From Kitasatospora aureofaciens (GTDB lineage: Bacteria; Actinomycetota; Actinomycetes; Streptomycetales; Streptomycetaceae): a DNA stretch of 55,881 nt. Numbering within the stretch: the first letter of the stretch is position 1; every line of letters starts with the position of its first letter. The position numbers and the translations under genes were made by a program. Location of the stretch: assembly GCF_019192735.1 (NCBI RefSeq), contig NZ_JAHTKP010000051.1:1-55881 (forward strand). The letters are read 5' to 3'. The notes under the pieces were generated by a model, which saw only the letters and a program-made list of their open reading frames with translations, searched no databases and had not been told where the DNA came from. Below, piece after piece: positions 25,247-34,063 of this stretch.

Positions 25247-25552
25247 ATGGCGGAACCGTGCGGGCCCGTTCGCGCCGGGCCGGGCACCGGCAGTCGCTAC
25301 CTGTCAGCCTCCGACCGGCTGCTGGTCGGCATCCTCAAGGCGCGCTGGAAGATCCACAACCCGCCGCTCGCGGCACTGCTCGGCACCTCGCAGGCGCTGA
25401 TCACCGACGCAGTCCGCGAAGCGAGCCGGATCCTCGACGCCCTCGCGCACTCCATCCCCCGCGGCGCGATCACCGTGACCACAGCCGACCAGCTTGCCGC
25501 CATCGCAGGCCACACCCCGGCCCCCGACGAGCCTGCCAGGAGCAGCAAGTAA
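25247..25552 (+). pseudogene. C-terminal HTH part of an ISAzo13-like transposase
   Basis: Up to 101 residues. RYLSASDRLLVGILKARWKI, LLGTSQALITDAVREASRI and ITVTTADQLAAIAGH resemble the conserved end of ISAzo13-family transposases (a DRLLxxxL helix, HTH, then a pro-rich strand and TxxxL helix). The DDE catalytic part is absent and no element ends were found. It may still be translated, since the frame is clean. Confidence 0.45.
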
Positions 25553-25892
25553 TTCTTCGTCAGCTCCCTGCCCGGCCGGTCCATCGGCGAACGGCCAGGG
25601 GGACGGGCGGGTAACCCTCCCTGGTGTGCCCCGGGTACGCCCGGCGCCACCAGTGCACGGTCCACTCGCCACAGTCGATGAACCACGTCACCACGGCCGT
25701 CGACAAGCTCGCCCTGCGGATGGACGGGCGGCGCCGCCGGATCGACGGAGCGTCGGCGACCGTCGCCGAACTCGGTGCCGGGGAAGCCCTGTTGGAGGTT
25801 CCGGCCCGGCCGTTCCCCGCCGAGCCGGAGGTCGAGCGGACGGTCAGTCCGCAGGGCCTGGCGGAGCGGGGAGTGGCTGGGCCGGACGGACC
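25553..25892. other. stretch without a secure gene
   Basis: A forward frame from about 25680 (NHVTTAVDKLALRMDGRRRR, ELGAGEALLEVPARPFP) is mildly protein-like and could be a gene scrap. No family recognised; it runs into the 3' end of the opposite SgcJ/EcaC-like gene. Confidence 0.35.
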
Positions 25893-26399
25893 TCAGCCTG
25901 CGGGCAACTCCGAGGAATGGTGGTTGATGATGAGCCAGGTGCCTCCGCGCAGCTCGTAAACGAAGGTGTAGCGAGCGTTGACCTTGGTTTTGCTGCCGTC
26001 CTGGTTGGTCAACGTGAACTGGTAGAGGCCCGTGTCGACGGCATTGGTGCGGTCCAGGATGTCGATGAACCGCTCCTGGATCCTGCCGACGGGCTTGCTT
26101 TCCAGGAAGTGCTTGAAGTAGTCGACTATCCCGGCCCGGTCGGTACGGATTTCGGCGGAGACGGTTGGCAGCAGCACGGCATCGGGGGCGTAGAGGTCCG
26201 CGACACGGTTCGCGTCGCCGGTGGCCAGGGCCGCGTTCCACTGGTCGAACAAGGCTGCGATCTGCTCCTTGGTGGGCGGCTGAAGGGTACCCGTTACCGC
26301 ACTGTGCTGGGCGGGGGTTCCGGTCGCGTATGTCGCTCCGGTTCCGGTGAACACAACGGCGGCGGCGAGAGCGACCCCAGCGAAGTATGTGCGCCTCAT
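25893..26399 (-). CDS. secreted SgcJ/EcaC-family (SnoaL-like) protein
   Basis: 168 residues. A signal peptide (RRTYFAGVALAAAVVFTGTG... YATG) precedes an NTF2-like domain: IAALFDQWNAALATGDANRV, ADLYAPDAVLLPTVSAEI, IVDYFKHFLESKP, ARYTFVYELRGGTWLIINHH. This matches the SgcJ/EcaC group, which bind or transform small molecules in a cone-shaped pocket; secreted members are of unknown function. AGGAGG lies eight bases before the ATG. Confidence 0.87.
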   Translation of the reverse strand: MRRTYFAGVALAAAVVFTGTGATYATGTPAQHSAVTGTLQPPTKEQIAALFDQWNAALATGDANRVADLYAPDAVLLPTVSAEIRTDRAGIVDYFKHFLESKPVGRIQERFIDILDRTNAVDTGLYQFTLTNQDGSKTKVNARYTFVYELRGGTWLIINHHSSELPAG

Positions 26400-26599
26400 C
26401 GAGCACCTCCTGCGTTGTCGGTATTCAAGGCGGAGGTACGACCAGCTTCGCCCAGCGCAGGCGACTTGGCATGCCCAAGCAGCCGAAACGCCCCCCCGGC
26501 AGCCGTCCTCCCGGCCCCTGGACACGGGCCTGAACTGCACTAACGCGGGAGAATCCATAAGGATTCCCGCGATACATCCGGCATTGTCGGCAGCGGCTG

Positions 26600-27105
26600 A
26601 ACCGGCTGGGCCTGGCCCGCGCACTGAACGCGCAATGCTCGGAACAGGCCTTGCGCGTGCGGACGTTGTACCCGCCGCCGTGCGAGTGCGCGGCCTCGCC
26701 GAGCGCCTCCCGCGCTGCGGCCGACTCGGCGTGACGGCCGAGCACGTTGAGCGCGTACGCGTGGAAGTCTCCGGCCATGTGGTGCTCACTGCTGTTCCGC
26801 TGCGGGCTGACGAGCTCCAGGGCCGCTGCCGCCTCCGCCGGCGCCTCATCGCCCCGCCCCGTCCGCAGGCAGACCCGGGCGACCGTCAGCCGGGCGCGGC
26901 ACACCAAGGCGGCCGGAAGCCCCTCCGAATGCCCCTGGTCGAGGAGCCGGACGCCCTCCAGGTGCAGGTCCTTCACCTTGGACGATCGCCACCACCGGAT
27001 GAACGCCGTGTCTTCCTCCCCCGCCGTCTCTCCCAGTCGGCCGGCGTGAGGGCCACCGAGCGGCGGCCGCGGTCGAACAGTCGCACCAGCCAAAAGGCCT
27101 CCCAC
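26600..27105 (-). pseudogene. tetratricopeptide-type regulator remnant
   Basis: The minus frame carries helix pairs of TPR type: DLHLEGVRLLDQGHSEGLPA, RLTVARVCLRTGRGDEAPAE, DFHAYALNVLGRHAESAAAR, EALGEAAHSHGGG. Such repeats form the C-terminal half of large actinomycete regulators. The frame begins without a start-like region and then turns into a Cys/Arg-rich shadow (after about 26640). No N-terminal DNA-binding part is present. The remaining bases to 27508 show no gene. Confidence 0.5.
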
Positions 27106-27508
27106 AGATGCGGTGCCCCGGCACTGAACGCGACCATGGTCCCGGGGCGACGACCAACCTGCTCACCAAGCCCGACCACGCCAGGGCGGAGAGGTCACCA
27201 CCGGCGCTCTCGCACCCCACGACGACCTCTTCGGCGAGTTCCCCGCCCCGGCCCGCCCCGCGCACAGCCAACCGAGGCCGGTTCCGGGGCGCCGGCTCCC
27301 CGACTCGGGGCACCAGCGGCGCGGAGCCCGGAGCACGGTCCTGCGCCCGGCTTCCTCCCTCCCGGAAGGCGGAGACTCCCACCGCAGTAGCGGGCGGGTG
27401 CTCGAGCCGGCCCGCCTGCACCCCCTGGAAGATTGCCGACCGGTCGTCCGGTCCCACTGAGCATCCCGCTACGGGAGCCGGCCCGCACAACCACTGGAGA
27501 AGGTCACC

Positions 27509-28222
27509 ATGAGCACTCCCGGTCCGAAGGTCGCCGTCATCACGGGTGCGTCGCAGGGCATCGGCGCCGGCCTGGTCGACGCCTACCGCAAGCTCGGCCA
27601 CGCCGTGGTCGCGACCTCGCGCAGCATCGCCCCGTCCCAGGACTCGAACGTCCTCACCATCCAGGGCGACATCGCCGACCCCGCCACCGCCGAACGCGTG
27701 GCCGGCGCCGCCATTGAGCGCTTCGGCCGCATCGACACCCTGGTCAACAACGCCGGCGTTTTCATCGCCAAGCCGTTTACCGACTACACCCAGGCCGACT
27801 ACGACGCGGTGACCGGTGTCAACCTGACCGGCTTCTTCCGCATCACCCAGCTCGCCGTCGAGCAGATGCTCCGCCAGGGCAGCGGCCACGTCGTCCAGCT
27901 CACCACCAGCCTGGTCGACCACGCCATGTCCGCCGTGACCTCGGTCCTGGCCTCCCTCACCAAGGGCGGCCTGCAGTCGGCCACCAAGGCCCTGGCCATC
28001 GAGTACGCCTCCCGCGGAATCCGCAGCAACGCCGTCTCGCTCGGCATCATCAAGACACCGCTGAACCCGGAGGAGTACCACAAGACGCTCGCCGCCCTGC
28101 ATCCGATCGGCCGGATGGGCGAGGTCCGCGACATCGTCGACGCGGTGATCTACCTCGAGAACGCTCCGTTCGTCACCGGTGAGATCCTTCACGTCGACGG
28201 CGGCCAGAGCGCCGGCCACTGA
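27509..28222 (+). CDS. short-chain dehydrogenase/reductase (SDR), atypical active site
   Basis: 237 residues. The Rossmann motif is VAVITGASQGIGAGLVDAYR; NNAGVF (about 82-87) and the C-terminal VTGEILHVDGGQSAGH are classical SDR marks. In the catalytic block SVLASLTKGGLQSATKALAI, Lys is present but the position four residues before it is Ala instead of the Tyr of YxxxK. That form should be a poor classical dehydrogenase; it may bind NAD(P) without normal catalysis or use another residue. GGAGAAGG precedes the ATG. Confidence 0.9.
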   Translation: MSTPGPKVAVITGASQGIGAGLVDAYRKLGHAVVATSRSIAPSQDSNVLTIQGDIADPATAERVAGAAIERFGRIDTLVNNAGVFIAKPFTDYTQADYDAVTGVNLTGFFRITQLAVEQMLRQGSGHVVQLTTSLVDHAMSAVTSVLASLTKGGLQSATKALAIEYASRGIRSNAVSLGIIKTPLNPEEYHKTLAALHPIGRMGEVRDIVDAVIYLENAPFVTGEILHVDGGQSAGH

Positions 28223-28465
28223 CCCCGGACCGTCACCCGCGCGCCTGAGCACGGCGCAGGGCACGCAGACGTCCTCATACGCGTGCCCCCGAAGACATCC
28301 CTCATCACCCGCCGACGCGGATGAACCATGGGGCCGCTGTTCCGCAAGACCAGCTGTCCAGTCGCGACGCGCCGTCATCGTCCAGGGCCTCAACGAGCCA
28401 CCGCGCCGGCCAGTAGCCTTCCGAGTCACCAATCTCGACCTGAGTCAGCCGTGCAGGCGCTGGAC

Positions 28466-28718
28466 GAGCGCGGGCGGTGTCGGCGAGTGGCAGCACGTCG
28501 GTGATGGAGCGTGAGAAGTCCAGCCGGCCGCCTTCGGCCAGGGCGACCAGCTGTGGGACGGCGTCCTCGGCAGAGCCGTAGTGGCCGAGGATCTGGTGCT
28601 GGAGATAGCTGAATCGGGTGCCGTCGGTGACGGTCAGCGGTTTGTCGGTCAGTCCGACCAGGACCAGGCGTCCCTTGGGAGCGAGGATGTGCAGCCGCGC
28701 GACACGCATGAGGTCCAT
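28466..28718 (-). pseudogene. zinc-binding alcohol dehydrogenase C-terminal fragment
   Basis: The minus frame reads LHILAPKGRLVLVGLTDKPL, GTRFSYLQHQILGHYG, VPQLVALAEGGRLDF and SITDVLPLADTA, the typical end of MDR-family alcohol dehydrogenases (cofactor domain and last helix). The GroES-like catalytic domain and most of the NAD-binding fold are missing, and after LADTA the frame becomes noise. It lies divergently from the TetR gene across the two operators, so it is probably what is left of that regulator's target. Confidence 0.65.
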
Positions 28719-28757
28719 GGCGGGTTCATCCGTTCCGGTCGGCGGCCTGCCGCCTAT

Positions 28758-28773
28758 CGCAAGTCATCTTGCG
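28758..28773. promoter_or_regulatory. TetR-type operator 1
   Basis: CGCAAG-TCAT-CTTGCG, perfect inverted repeat, same half-sites and spacing as operator 2, centres 44 bp apart (about four helical turns). Confidence 0.75.
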
Positions 28774-28801
28774 TTCCAACGCATGTCCGCCGGTTTCATA
28801 T

Positions 28802-28817
28802 CGCAAGAACACTTGCG
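28802..28817. promoter_or_regulatory. TetR-type operator 2, next to the TetR promoter
   Basis: CGCAAG-AACA-CTTGCG. It is followed by TAGGCT, a possible -10 element, only seven bases before the GTG start, which would give a leaderless transcript. Confidence 0.75.
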
Positions 28818-28831
28818 TTAGGCTCGGTGTC

Positions 28832-29431
28832 GTGACGGGTGACAGAGAAGCGCCGCCGCTCAGGCGCCGCGGTGAACGAATGCGGCAGGCCGTCCTGGCC
28901 GCCACCGCCGACCTGCTCACCTCCGAGGGCTTGGCCGCGACCACCGTGGCCGCCGTCGCCCGCGCGGCCGGCGTCCACGAAACGTCCGTCTACCGGCGCT
29001 GGAAGACCCGCGAGAACCTCATCTTCGACGCGCTGGCCACCCACTCGGACACGGCGCTCCCGGCGCCCGACACGGGCGACGTGCACGCGGACCTGACCGC
29101 GCTGTTCACGGCACTGGCCCGATACCTCGCGACACCGACGGGTGCCGCGCTGCTGCACCTCGGCACGGTGCGCGGCGAGGACGACCTGGAAGAGGGCCGG
29201 CGCTCCTACTGGAGCGCCCGTCTCGAGCGCGCGGAAGCCCTGGTCCGGCGGGGCATCGACCGAGGGGAACTGGCCGCCGACACCGACCCGCACCTGCTGG
29301 TGGAGGCCATCACGGGCCCCCTGCTGGCACGGGTCCTGCTCACCGGCGAGCCGCTGGAAGAGACCTTGGTGCCGCGCCTGGTCGACCTGGTCCTGAACGG
29401 CGCGCGTGGCCGCCATCAGGGCCGGCGCTAG
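28832..29431 (+). CDS. TetR-family transcriptional regulator
   Basis: 199 residues from GTG 28832. The N-terminal HTH is RMRQAVLAATADLLTSEG, LAATTVAAVARAAGVHETSV and YRRWKTRENLIFDAL. The C-terminal all-helical ligand domain resembles the TetR_C_11 type (YLATPTGAALLHLGTV, ALVRRGIDRGELAADTDPHL). There is no ribosome site; a -10-like TAGGCT seven bases upstream suggests leaderless translation. Two identical palindromes upstream imply self-repression and control of the divergent dehydrogenase, of which only a fragment survives. Confidence 0.9.
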   Translation: MTGDREAPPLRRRGERMRQAVLAATADLLTSEGLAATTVAAVARAAGVHETSVYRRWKTRENLIFDALATHSDTALPAPDTGDVHADLTALFTALARYLATPTGAALLHLGTVRGEDDLEEGRRSYWSARLERAEALVRRGIDRGELAADTDPHLLVEAITGPLLARVLLTGEPLEETLVPRLVDLVLNGARGRHQGRR

Positions 29432-29504
29432 ACCCCGACTTCGCATATCGCCCGATAATGGGCGTGAATGGTGCGCGGTGGCTCCAACACCAGCGAGGAG
29501 CGAG

Positions 29505-31202
29505 ATGAACGCCTCCAGCGGTCTTGTCGGTGGCGGATCGTTGCCGTTCAGCGACGTGGCGGCCGCCGTGGTCGACGGAGACGGGGTCGTGCTGCAGTGG
29601 TCGCGTACGGCCGCGCAGTTGCTCGACCGTACGGCGGCAGAGGTGTGCGGTCAGCCGCTCGCCCAGCTGATCGAAACAGAGCACCGGGACCCTGACACCT
29701 CCGGCGGGGGCCGGACTCCGACGGCCGGTCGGGCAGTGTTGCGACACCGCTCCGGCCGGCCGGTCGAGGTCGCCTACCACGCGCTACGGCTCGACGGCTC
29801 CTACGACGTCCTGCTCCTGGCGACACCCGTCCAGTACGCCGGCGACTGGGCACAGGGCACGGCAGGTGCCGCTGCGCTCTTCACCGACGCCGCCGAGCGC
29901 GGGCGCCGCCGGGACCTGCGCCACGAGGCATCGGCACGGATCGGCGACTCCCTCGACGTCCTGCGCACAGCCCAGGACCTGGTGGACGTTCTCGTCCCGG
30001 CCTTCGGAGACCTGGCCTGGGCGAGCCTCGCCGACCCCGTGCTCGACGGTGACGAACCCCCGAAGCTGGCCGGCGCGGGGGCATGGCACATGCGCAGGGT
30101 TGCCGCAGCCTCGGTGGGCCCCTGGCCCGCCGGATTCGGGCCGCCGGGCGTCGCGGATCCGCCGATGCCGGACCTACCCGTCCTGCGCAGGGTCCAGCGC
30201 GGTGAGACCGTCCTCGTGCCCGACCGGGCGAGCGCGCTCGCCATGGCCGAGGGCCACCCGGAACTCATCCCGCTCCTCATCCCCGAGCACGGGCACTCGG
30301 CCGTCTCCGCGCCCCTGTTCGCCCGCGGCCTCGTGCTCGGTGCGGTCGCGGTCTGGCGCACCGAGCACGCAGAGGCATTCGACCAGGCGGACGCGGACCT
30401 CCTCACGGAGATCGTCTCCCGCGCCGCGCTGAGCGTGGACAACGCCCGCCGCTACACCCGCGAGCACCGCGCGGTCGTGGCCCTGCAGCAACGCCTGCTC
30501 CCGCGCGCCACGACGGACGATCCGGCCGCCGAGACCGCGGGCCTGTACCGGCCGGCCGGCGGCGGGGCGGACATCGGCGGAGACTGGTTCGACGTCATCC
30601 CGCTGCCTTCGCTGCGGGTCGCCTTCGTCATCGGCGACGTGGTCGGCCACGGGCTGCACGCCGCCGCCACCATGGGCCGGCTCCGTACCGCCATCCAGAC
30701 CCTCGCCGATCTGGAGATGGAGCCCGACGAACTCCTCACCCACCTCGACGACCTCGTGCAGCAACTGGCCGGCGAGGCGCCCCACGGGCACCAGGAGGTG
30801 ATCGGCGCCACCTGCCTTTACGCCGTCTACGACCCGGTCACCCGTCACTGCGCCCTCGCGAGCGCCGGGCACCTGCCGCCTGTCGTGGTCCGGCCCGACG
30901 CGGCCGCCCACGTCCTCGAGGTCTCCCCCGGCCCTCCCCTCGGGGTCGGGGGCATGCCGTTCGAGGTCACGGAGACCGTTCTGCCCCCGGGCAGCGTTCT
31001 CGCTCTGTACACCGATGGGTTGGTCGAACGCGACCATGCCGACCTCGGCGCCGGCATCCGGCGGCTGACGGAGAACCTCGGCGTGCTGTGCCGCCGCGAC
31101 CGGCCCCTGGACGACATCGGCCGCGCTCTGCTCGCCGACACCGGCAACGCCCCGCCCCGCCCCGCGACGACATCGCCCTGCTCCTCGCCCGCACCCGCGT
31201 AG
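29505..31202 (+). CDS. RsbU-type sensor phosphatase (PAS-GAF-SpoIIE), C-terminus frameshifted
   Basis: 565 residues as read. A PAS-like start (about 14-110), a GAF domain (about 145-320, DVLRTAQDLVDVLVPAFGDL to SVDNARRYTREH) and a PPM/SpoIIE phosphatase (about 335-560). Phosphatase motifs are intact: GGDWFDVIPLP, GDVVGHGLHAAATMGRL, GHLPPVVV, LYTDGLVE. The usual DDIALL metal motif and the HATPase domain lie in another frame directly downstream, cut off by an extra CCCCG at 31150-31164. The protein should dephosphorylate an anti-anti-sigma partner in response to a ligand. GAGGAG supports ATG 29505. Confidence 0.85.
   Translation: MNASSGLVGGGSLPFSDVAAAVVDGDGVVLQWSRTAAQLLDRTAAEVCGQPLAQLIETEHRDPDTSGGGRTPTAGRAVLRHRSGRPVEVAYHALRLDGSYDVLLLATPVQYAGDWAQGTAGAAALFTDAAERGRRRDLRHEASARIGDSLDVLRTAQDLVDVLVPAFGDLAWASLADPVLDGDEPPKLAGAGAWHMRRVAAASVGPWPAGFGPPGVADPPMPDLPVLRRVQRGETVLVPDRASALAMAEGHPELIPLLIPEHGHSAVSAPLFARGLVLGAVAVWRTEHAEAFDQADADLLTEIVSRAALSVDNARRYTREHRAVVALQQRLLPRATTDDPAAETAGLYRPAGGGADIGGDWFDVIPLPSLRVAFVIGDVVGHGLHAAATMGRLRTAIQTLADLEMEPDELLTHLDDLVQQLAGEAPHGHQEVIGATCLYAVYDPVTRHCALASAGHLPPVVVRPDAAAHVLEVSPGPPLGVGGMPFEVTETVLPPGSVLALYTDGLVERDHADLGAGIRRLTENLGVLCRRDRPLDDIGRALLADTGNAPPRPATTSPCSSPAPA
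31150..31164 (+). repeat. three tandem CCCCG units causing a frameshift
   Basis: Three perfect copies. With two copies the reading would continue ADTGNAPPRDDIALLLART in the phosphatase/ATPase frame. Confidence 0.8.
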
Positions 31203-31615
31203 TCCCGGCGGACAACACCGCGAGCTGGGAGTTCCCCGCCGACCCCGCCATCGTGGCCGACGCCCGCGAAGCGGTCACCCGCCAGCTCGCCACATGGGGG
31301 CTGGAGGAGGTCGCGTTCACCACGGAACTCGTGGTCAGCGAACTGGTCACCAACGCCATCCGGTACGGCGGCGGCCCGGTCGAACTACGGCTGATCCGCG
31401 ACAAGGCACTGGTCTGCGAGGTCTCGGATCCAAGCAACACCCAGCCCCGCCTGCGCCGGGCCCGTACCACCGACGAGGGCGGCCGCGGGCTGTTCCTCGT
31501 GGCCCAGCTCGCCGCGCGCTGGGGCTGCCGCTACGGCCGCTCCGGAAAGACCATCTGGGCCGAACAGCCCCTCACCACGGTGGACGTCCTGGCGGCGAAG
31601 CCCGCCACCGCCTAG
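31166..31615 (+). pseudogene. HATPase_c_2 domain, detached C-terminal part of the sensor phosphatase
   Basis: The frame reads DDIALLLARTRVVPADNTAS, then AFTTELVVSELVTNAIRYGG (N-box), VCEVSDPSNTQPRLR and TDEGGRGLFLVAQLAARWG (G-box), ending AEQPLTTVDVLA. It aligns through its whole length with the C-terminus of the paralogue at 35355-37814. No start codon with a ribosome site was found at its beginning, so it is probably untranslated unless ribosomes slip at the CCCCG repeat. Confidence 0.8.
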
Positions 31616-32221
31616 CCAGGGCGCTCGGGCAGGGCGTGCGGTGGTATCCGGAATAGTCCGACGAACGGTGGGCCTGCCTGGTCGAGGCAAGCGCTTGGCG
31701 TGGCGGCCGCGTTCCAGGCGCTTCAGGGTGCGGGCGCCGGCGGGGGTGTAGTGCATTGCGTACTCGGGTTCGATCTGCCGGCTGACTCCCGGCAGATGCT
31801 TGATGAACGGCCAGTCCCACGACGAGGCTGCTGAACGGGAACAGCTGCCCGAGCCAACGCTCGGCGTATACGGTTCCACCAGCCTGCTGTCCACGCACTC
31901 GTCCTGGAGCACTCGTCCTGGAGCAGACGTTGCCAGGCCACCTCGGCCACATGCGTCTGTTCGGCCATCCATGCTGCGGCTGAACAGGTGAACCTCAACG
32001 CCCCGACACCGCTCGCACCAACTCACCAGTCACCACAGCGCCATCACTCCTCACGCAGCAGTGGTGAGCTCACCACGGGCCTGCCAACGTGAAACCGCCC
32101 GGGCGGGAAATTCGATCGCATCCGATCAATCGCCACGCCGGGCATCCCGATCGCCATACCCGCCGACGGCGACCCCCGCCTGTAGACGAGGCAACCCTCC
32201 CCACGCAAGGAGTACGGACAC
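31616..32221. other. gene debris with a 14-bp tandem duplication
   Basis: The leftward frames are partly protein-like (AEQTHVAEVAWQRLLQDEC; DWPFIKHLPGVSRQIEPEYA; GARTLKRLERGRHAKRLPR) and would join into one if one of two 14-bp units (31895-31908 and 31909-31922) were removed. No family recognised. The last part holds AAGGAG, the ribosome site of the propeller gene. Confidence 0.4.
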
Positions 32222-33913
32222 GTGGCCAGTAATCCGAACAACAACTCGCAGCAGAATCACCGCGTGACGGTCACTGCTGGCGCCCGGCTCGTCCCGCCGC
32301 CCTCCGCCGCCGTGCAGGTACAGCGCGGCAGCACACCTCACTTCGTCGTGTCCTACGACGACAGTCTGGGCGCCAATGGCGCCGCGCTTGCCGACGCCGT
32401 GCTGGCGACGTGCGAGGCCGACTACGCCAGGCTGCAGCACTGGTTCGGCGGCCTCACCCCGAACGGCCTGCCGTTCGACGTGTCGATCATCCCGGGCAGC
32501 GGCGGCGCGAGTCACGCCACGTGCCTCGCCACCGCCATGAACTGCGACGCCTTCGATGGCACCGACGCCGAGCTCCTTCGCATGCTGGTCGTGGCCGAGG
32601 CCGACGAGGTCTTCATGGCCACCGCGGGCAACTGGGACTGCGGGTCAAGCTCCGGCGAAGGACTGTCCCGGGTGCTCGCCGCCGAGTGTCACCCCCTGCT
32701 CAGCAGCACGGCTCGGGGCTTCCTGAGCGCGGGGTACTGGCTGGACAACGGCCGGCCCGACTTCGTCACCCAGACCGACCCCACCGACAGGAACTACCTG
32801 TCCATCGGGTGCGCGACACTGTTCCTCAACTGGCTGCGCTACGAACTCCACTACGGCTGGGCCGAGATCATCGCCGCCGGAGACACCACGCTCGCCGACA
32901 CCTACACCAAGCTGACCGGCCGGAACGATGCCCTGCAACGCTTCATGAACACTGTGACAGCGCGCTTCCCCATCGGGGTCCCGGCTGGGCTGACCAGCGA
33001 CAATGCCTTCCCACTCGAACTCCAGCTGGTTGCGGAGACCATCGACGGCGGGATGTTTCACACGATCCGGCACCCTGACGGGAGCTGGCAGCCGTTCGGC
33101 GACGTCAAGGGCCAGGCCGGCGACCCCGGGTCCCTCATCTCCGCCGCCGCAGCTGCGGTGGACGGCGAGCTGCACGTCATCGCGGAGACCATCAACGGGG
33201 CCATGGTGCATACCATTCGGCACCCTGACGGGAGCTGGCAGCCGTTCGGCGACGTCAAAAGCCAGGCCGGCGACCCCGGGTACTTCACGGCAGCCGCTTC
33301 GGCCTGCGTGAACGGCGAGCTGCAGGTCGTCGGCGGAACCGCCGACGGCGGTCTGATGCACACGATCCGTCACCCGAACGGGAGCTGGGAGCCGTTCGGC
33401 GACGTCAAAAGCCAGGCCGGCGACCCCGGACACGTCAAAGCGGTTTCAACCGCAGGAGTCGATGGCGAACTGCAGCTGGCGACCACAATCAATACGGGTG
33501 GATTGATGCACACGATCCGGCACCCTGACGGGAGCTGGCAGCCGTTCGGCGACGTCAAAAGCCAGGCCGGCGACCCCGGACACGTCTCCGACGTGAGCTG
33601 CACCGAGGTCAACGGCGAGCTCCAGCTCGTGGCCGCGATTGTCACGGGCGGATTGATGCACACGATCCGGCATGCGGACGGGAGCTGGCAGCCGTTCGGC
33701 GACGTCAAGGGCCAGGCCGGCGACCCCGGACACGTCTCCGACGTGAGCTGCACCGAGGTCAACGGCGAGCTTCAAGTAGTCGTAGAGCTCGACACGGGCG
33801 GCATGGTCCACACGATCCGTCACCCGGACGGGAGCTGGCAGCCGTTCGGCGACGTCAAGGGCCAGGCCGGCGACCCCGGATATGTGACGATGGGCGCCGA
33901 AGCGGGGGTGTGA
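32222..33913 (+). CDS. propeller-repeat protein with an N-terminal alpha/beta domain
   Basis: 563 residues from GTG 32222 (AGGAG upstream). Residues about 35-260 form one domain (FVVSYDDSLGANGAALADAV, LPFDVSIIPGSGGASHATCL, AEADEVFMA, STARGFLSAGYWLDNGRPDF) with a peptidase-like look but no HExxH. Residues about 270-563 are six units of exactly 50 residues, each with HTIRHPDGSWQPFGDVK and QAGDPG, fitting a beta-propeller such as lectin- or sialidase-like blades. There is no signal peptide, so export, if any, is non-Sec. The family function is unknown; ligand binding by the propeller is inference. Confidence 0.85.
   Translation: MASNPNNNSQQNHRVTVTAGARLVPPPSAAVQVQRGSTPHFVVSYDDSLGANGAALADAVLATCEADYARLQHWFGGLTPNGLPFDVSIIPGSGGASHATCLATAMNCDAFDGTDAELLRMLVVAEADEVFMATAGNWDCGSSSGEGLSRVLAAECHPLLSSTARGFLSAGYWLDNGRPDFVTQTDPTDRNYLSIGCATLFLNWLRYELHYGWAEIIAAGDTTLADTYTKLTGRNDALQRFMNTVTARFPIGVPAGLTSDNAFPLELQLVAETIDGGMFHTIRHPDGSWQPFGDVKGQAGDPGSLISAAAAAVDGELHVIAETINGAMVHTIRHPDGSWQPFGDVKSQAGDPGYFTAAASACVNGELQVVGGTADGGLMHTIRHPNGSWEPFGDVKSQAGDPGHVKAVSTAGVDGELQLATTINTGGLMHTIRHPDGSWQPFGDVKSQAGDPGHVSDVSCTEVNGELQLVAAIVTGGLMHTIRHADGSWQPFGDVKGQAGDPGHVSDVSCTEVNGELQVVVELDTGGMVHTIRHPDGSWQPFGDVKGQAGDPGYVTMGAEAGV
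33060..33878 (+). repeat. six 150-bp repeats encoding propeller blades
   Basis: The core GGAGCTGGCAGCCGTTCGGC recurs at 33081, 33231, 33381 (one-base variant), 33531, 33681 and 33831, exactly 150 bases apart. Cores are nearly identical at DNA level while the inter-core parts differ. Confidence 0.92.
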
Positions 33914-33986
33914 CCCAAGACCGACATGGCGGCTTGAGGCGGCCGATGCTGCCGCGACACCTCACGTCTGACTGAGCTTGACGTTC

Positions 33987-34017
33987 AATCCCGGACGCCT
34001 TCATGGCGTCCGGGATT
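33987..34017 (+). terminator. terminator after the propeller gene
   Basis: A perfect 13-bp stem (33987-33999 with 34005-34017) around TTCAT, 73 bases after the stop codon. Confidence 0.8.
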
Positions 34018-34063
34018 CGTCTTCCGGCGACACGGGAGCGCGAGCGCCCCTCGGTCGAGTGCT

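Noticed and set aside
31150..31202. Programmed ribosomal frameshift in the sensor phosphatase
   Set aside because: No slippery heptamer or following pseudoknot is evident; repeat expansion explains the break more simply.
33060..33878. Regular repeats as a possible CRISPR array
   Set aside because: Units are 150 bp, in frame inside one coding gene, and the variable parts are coding.
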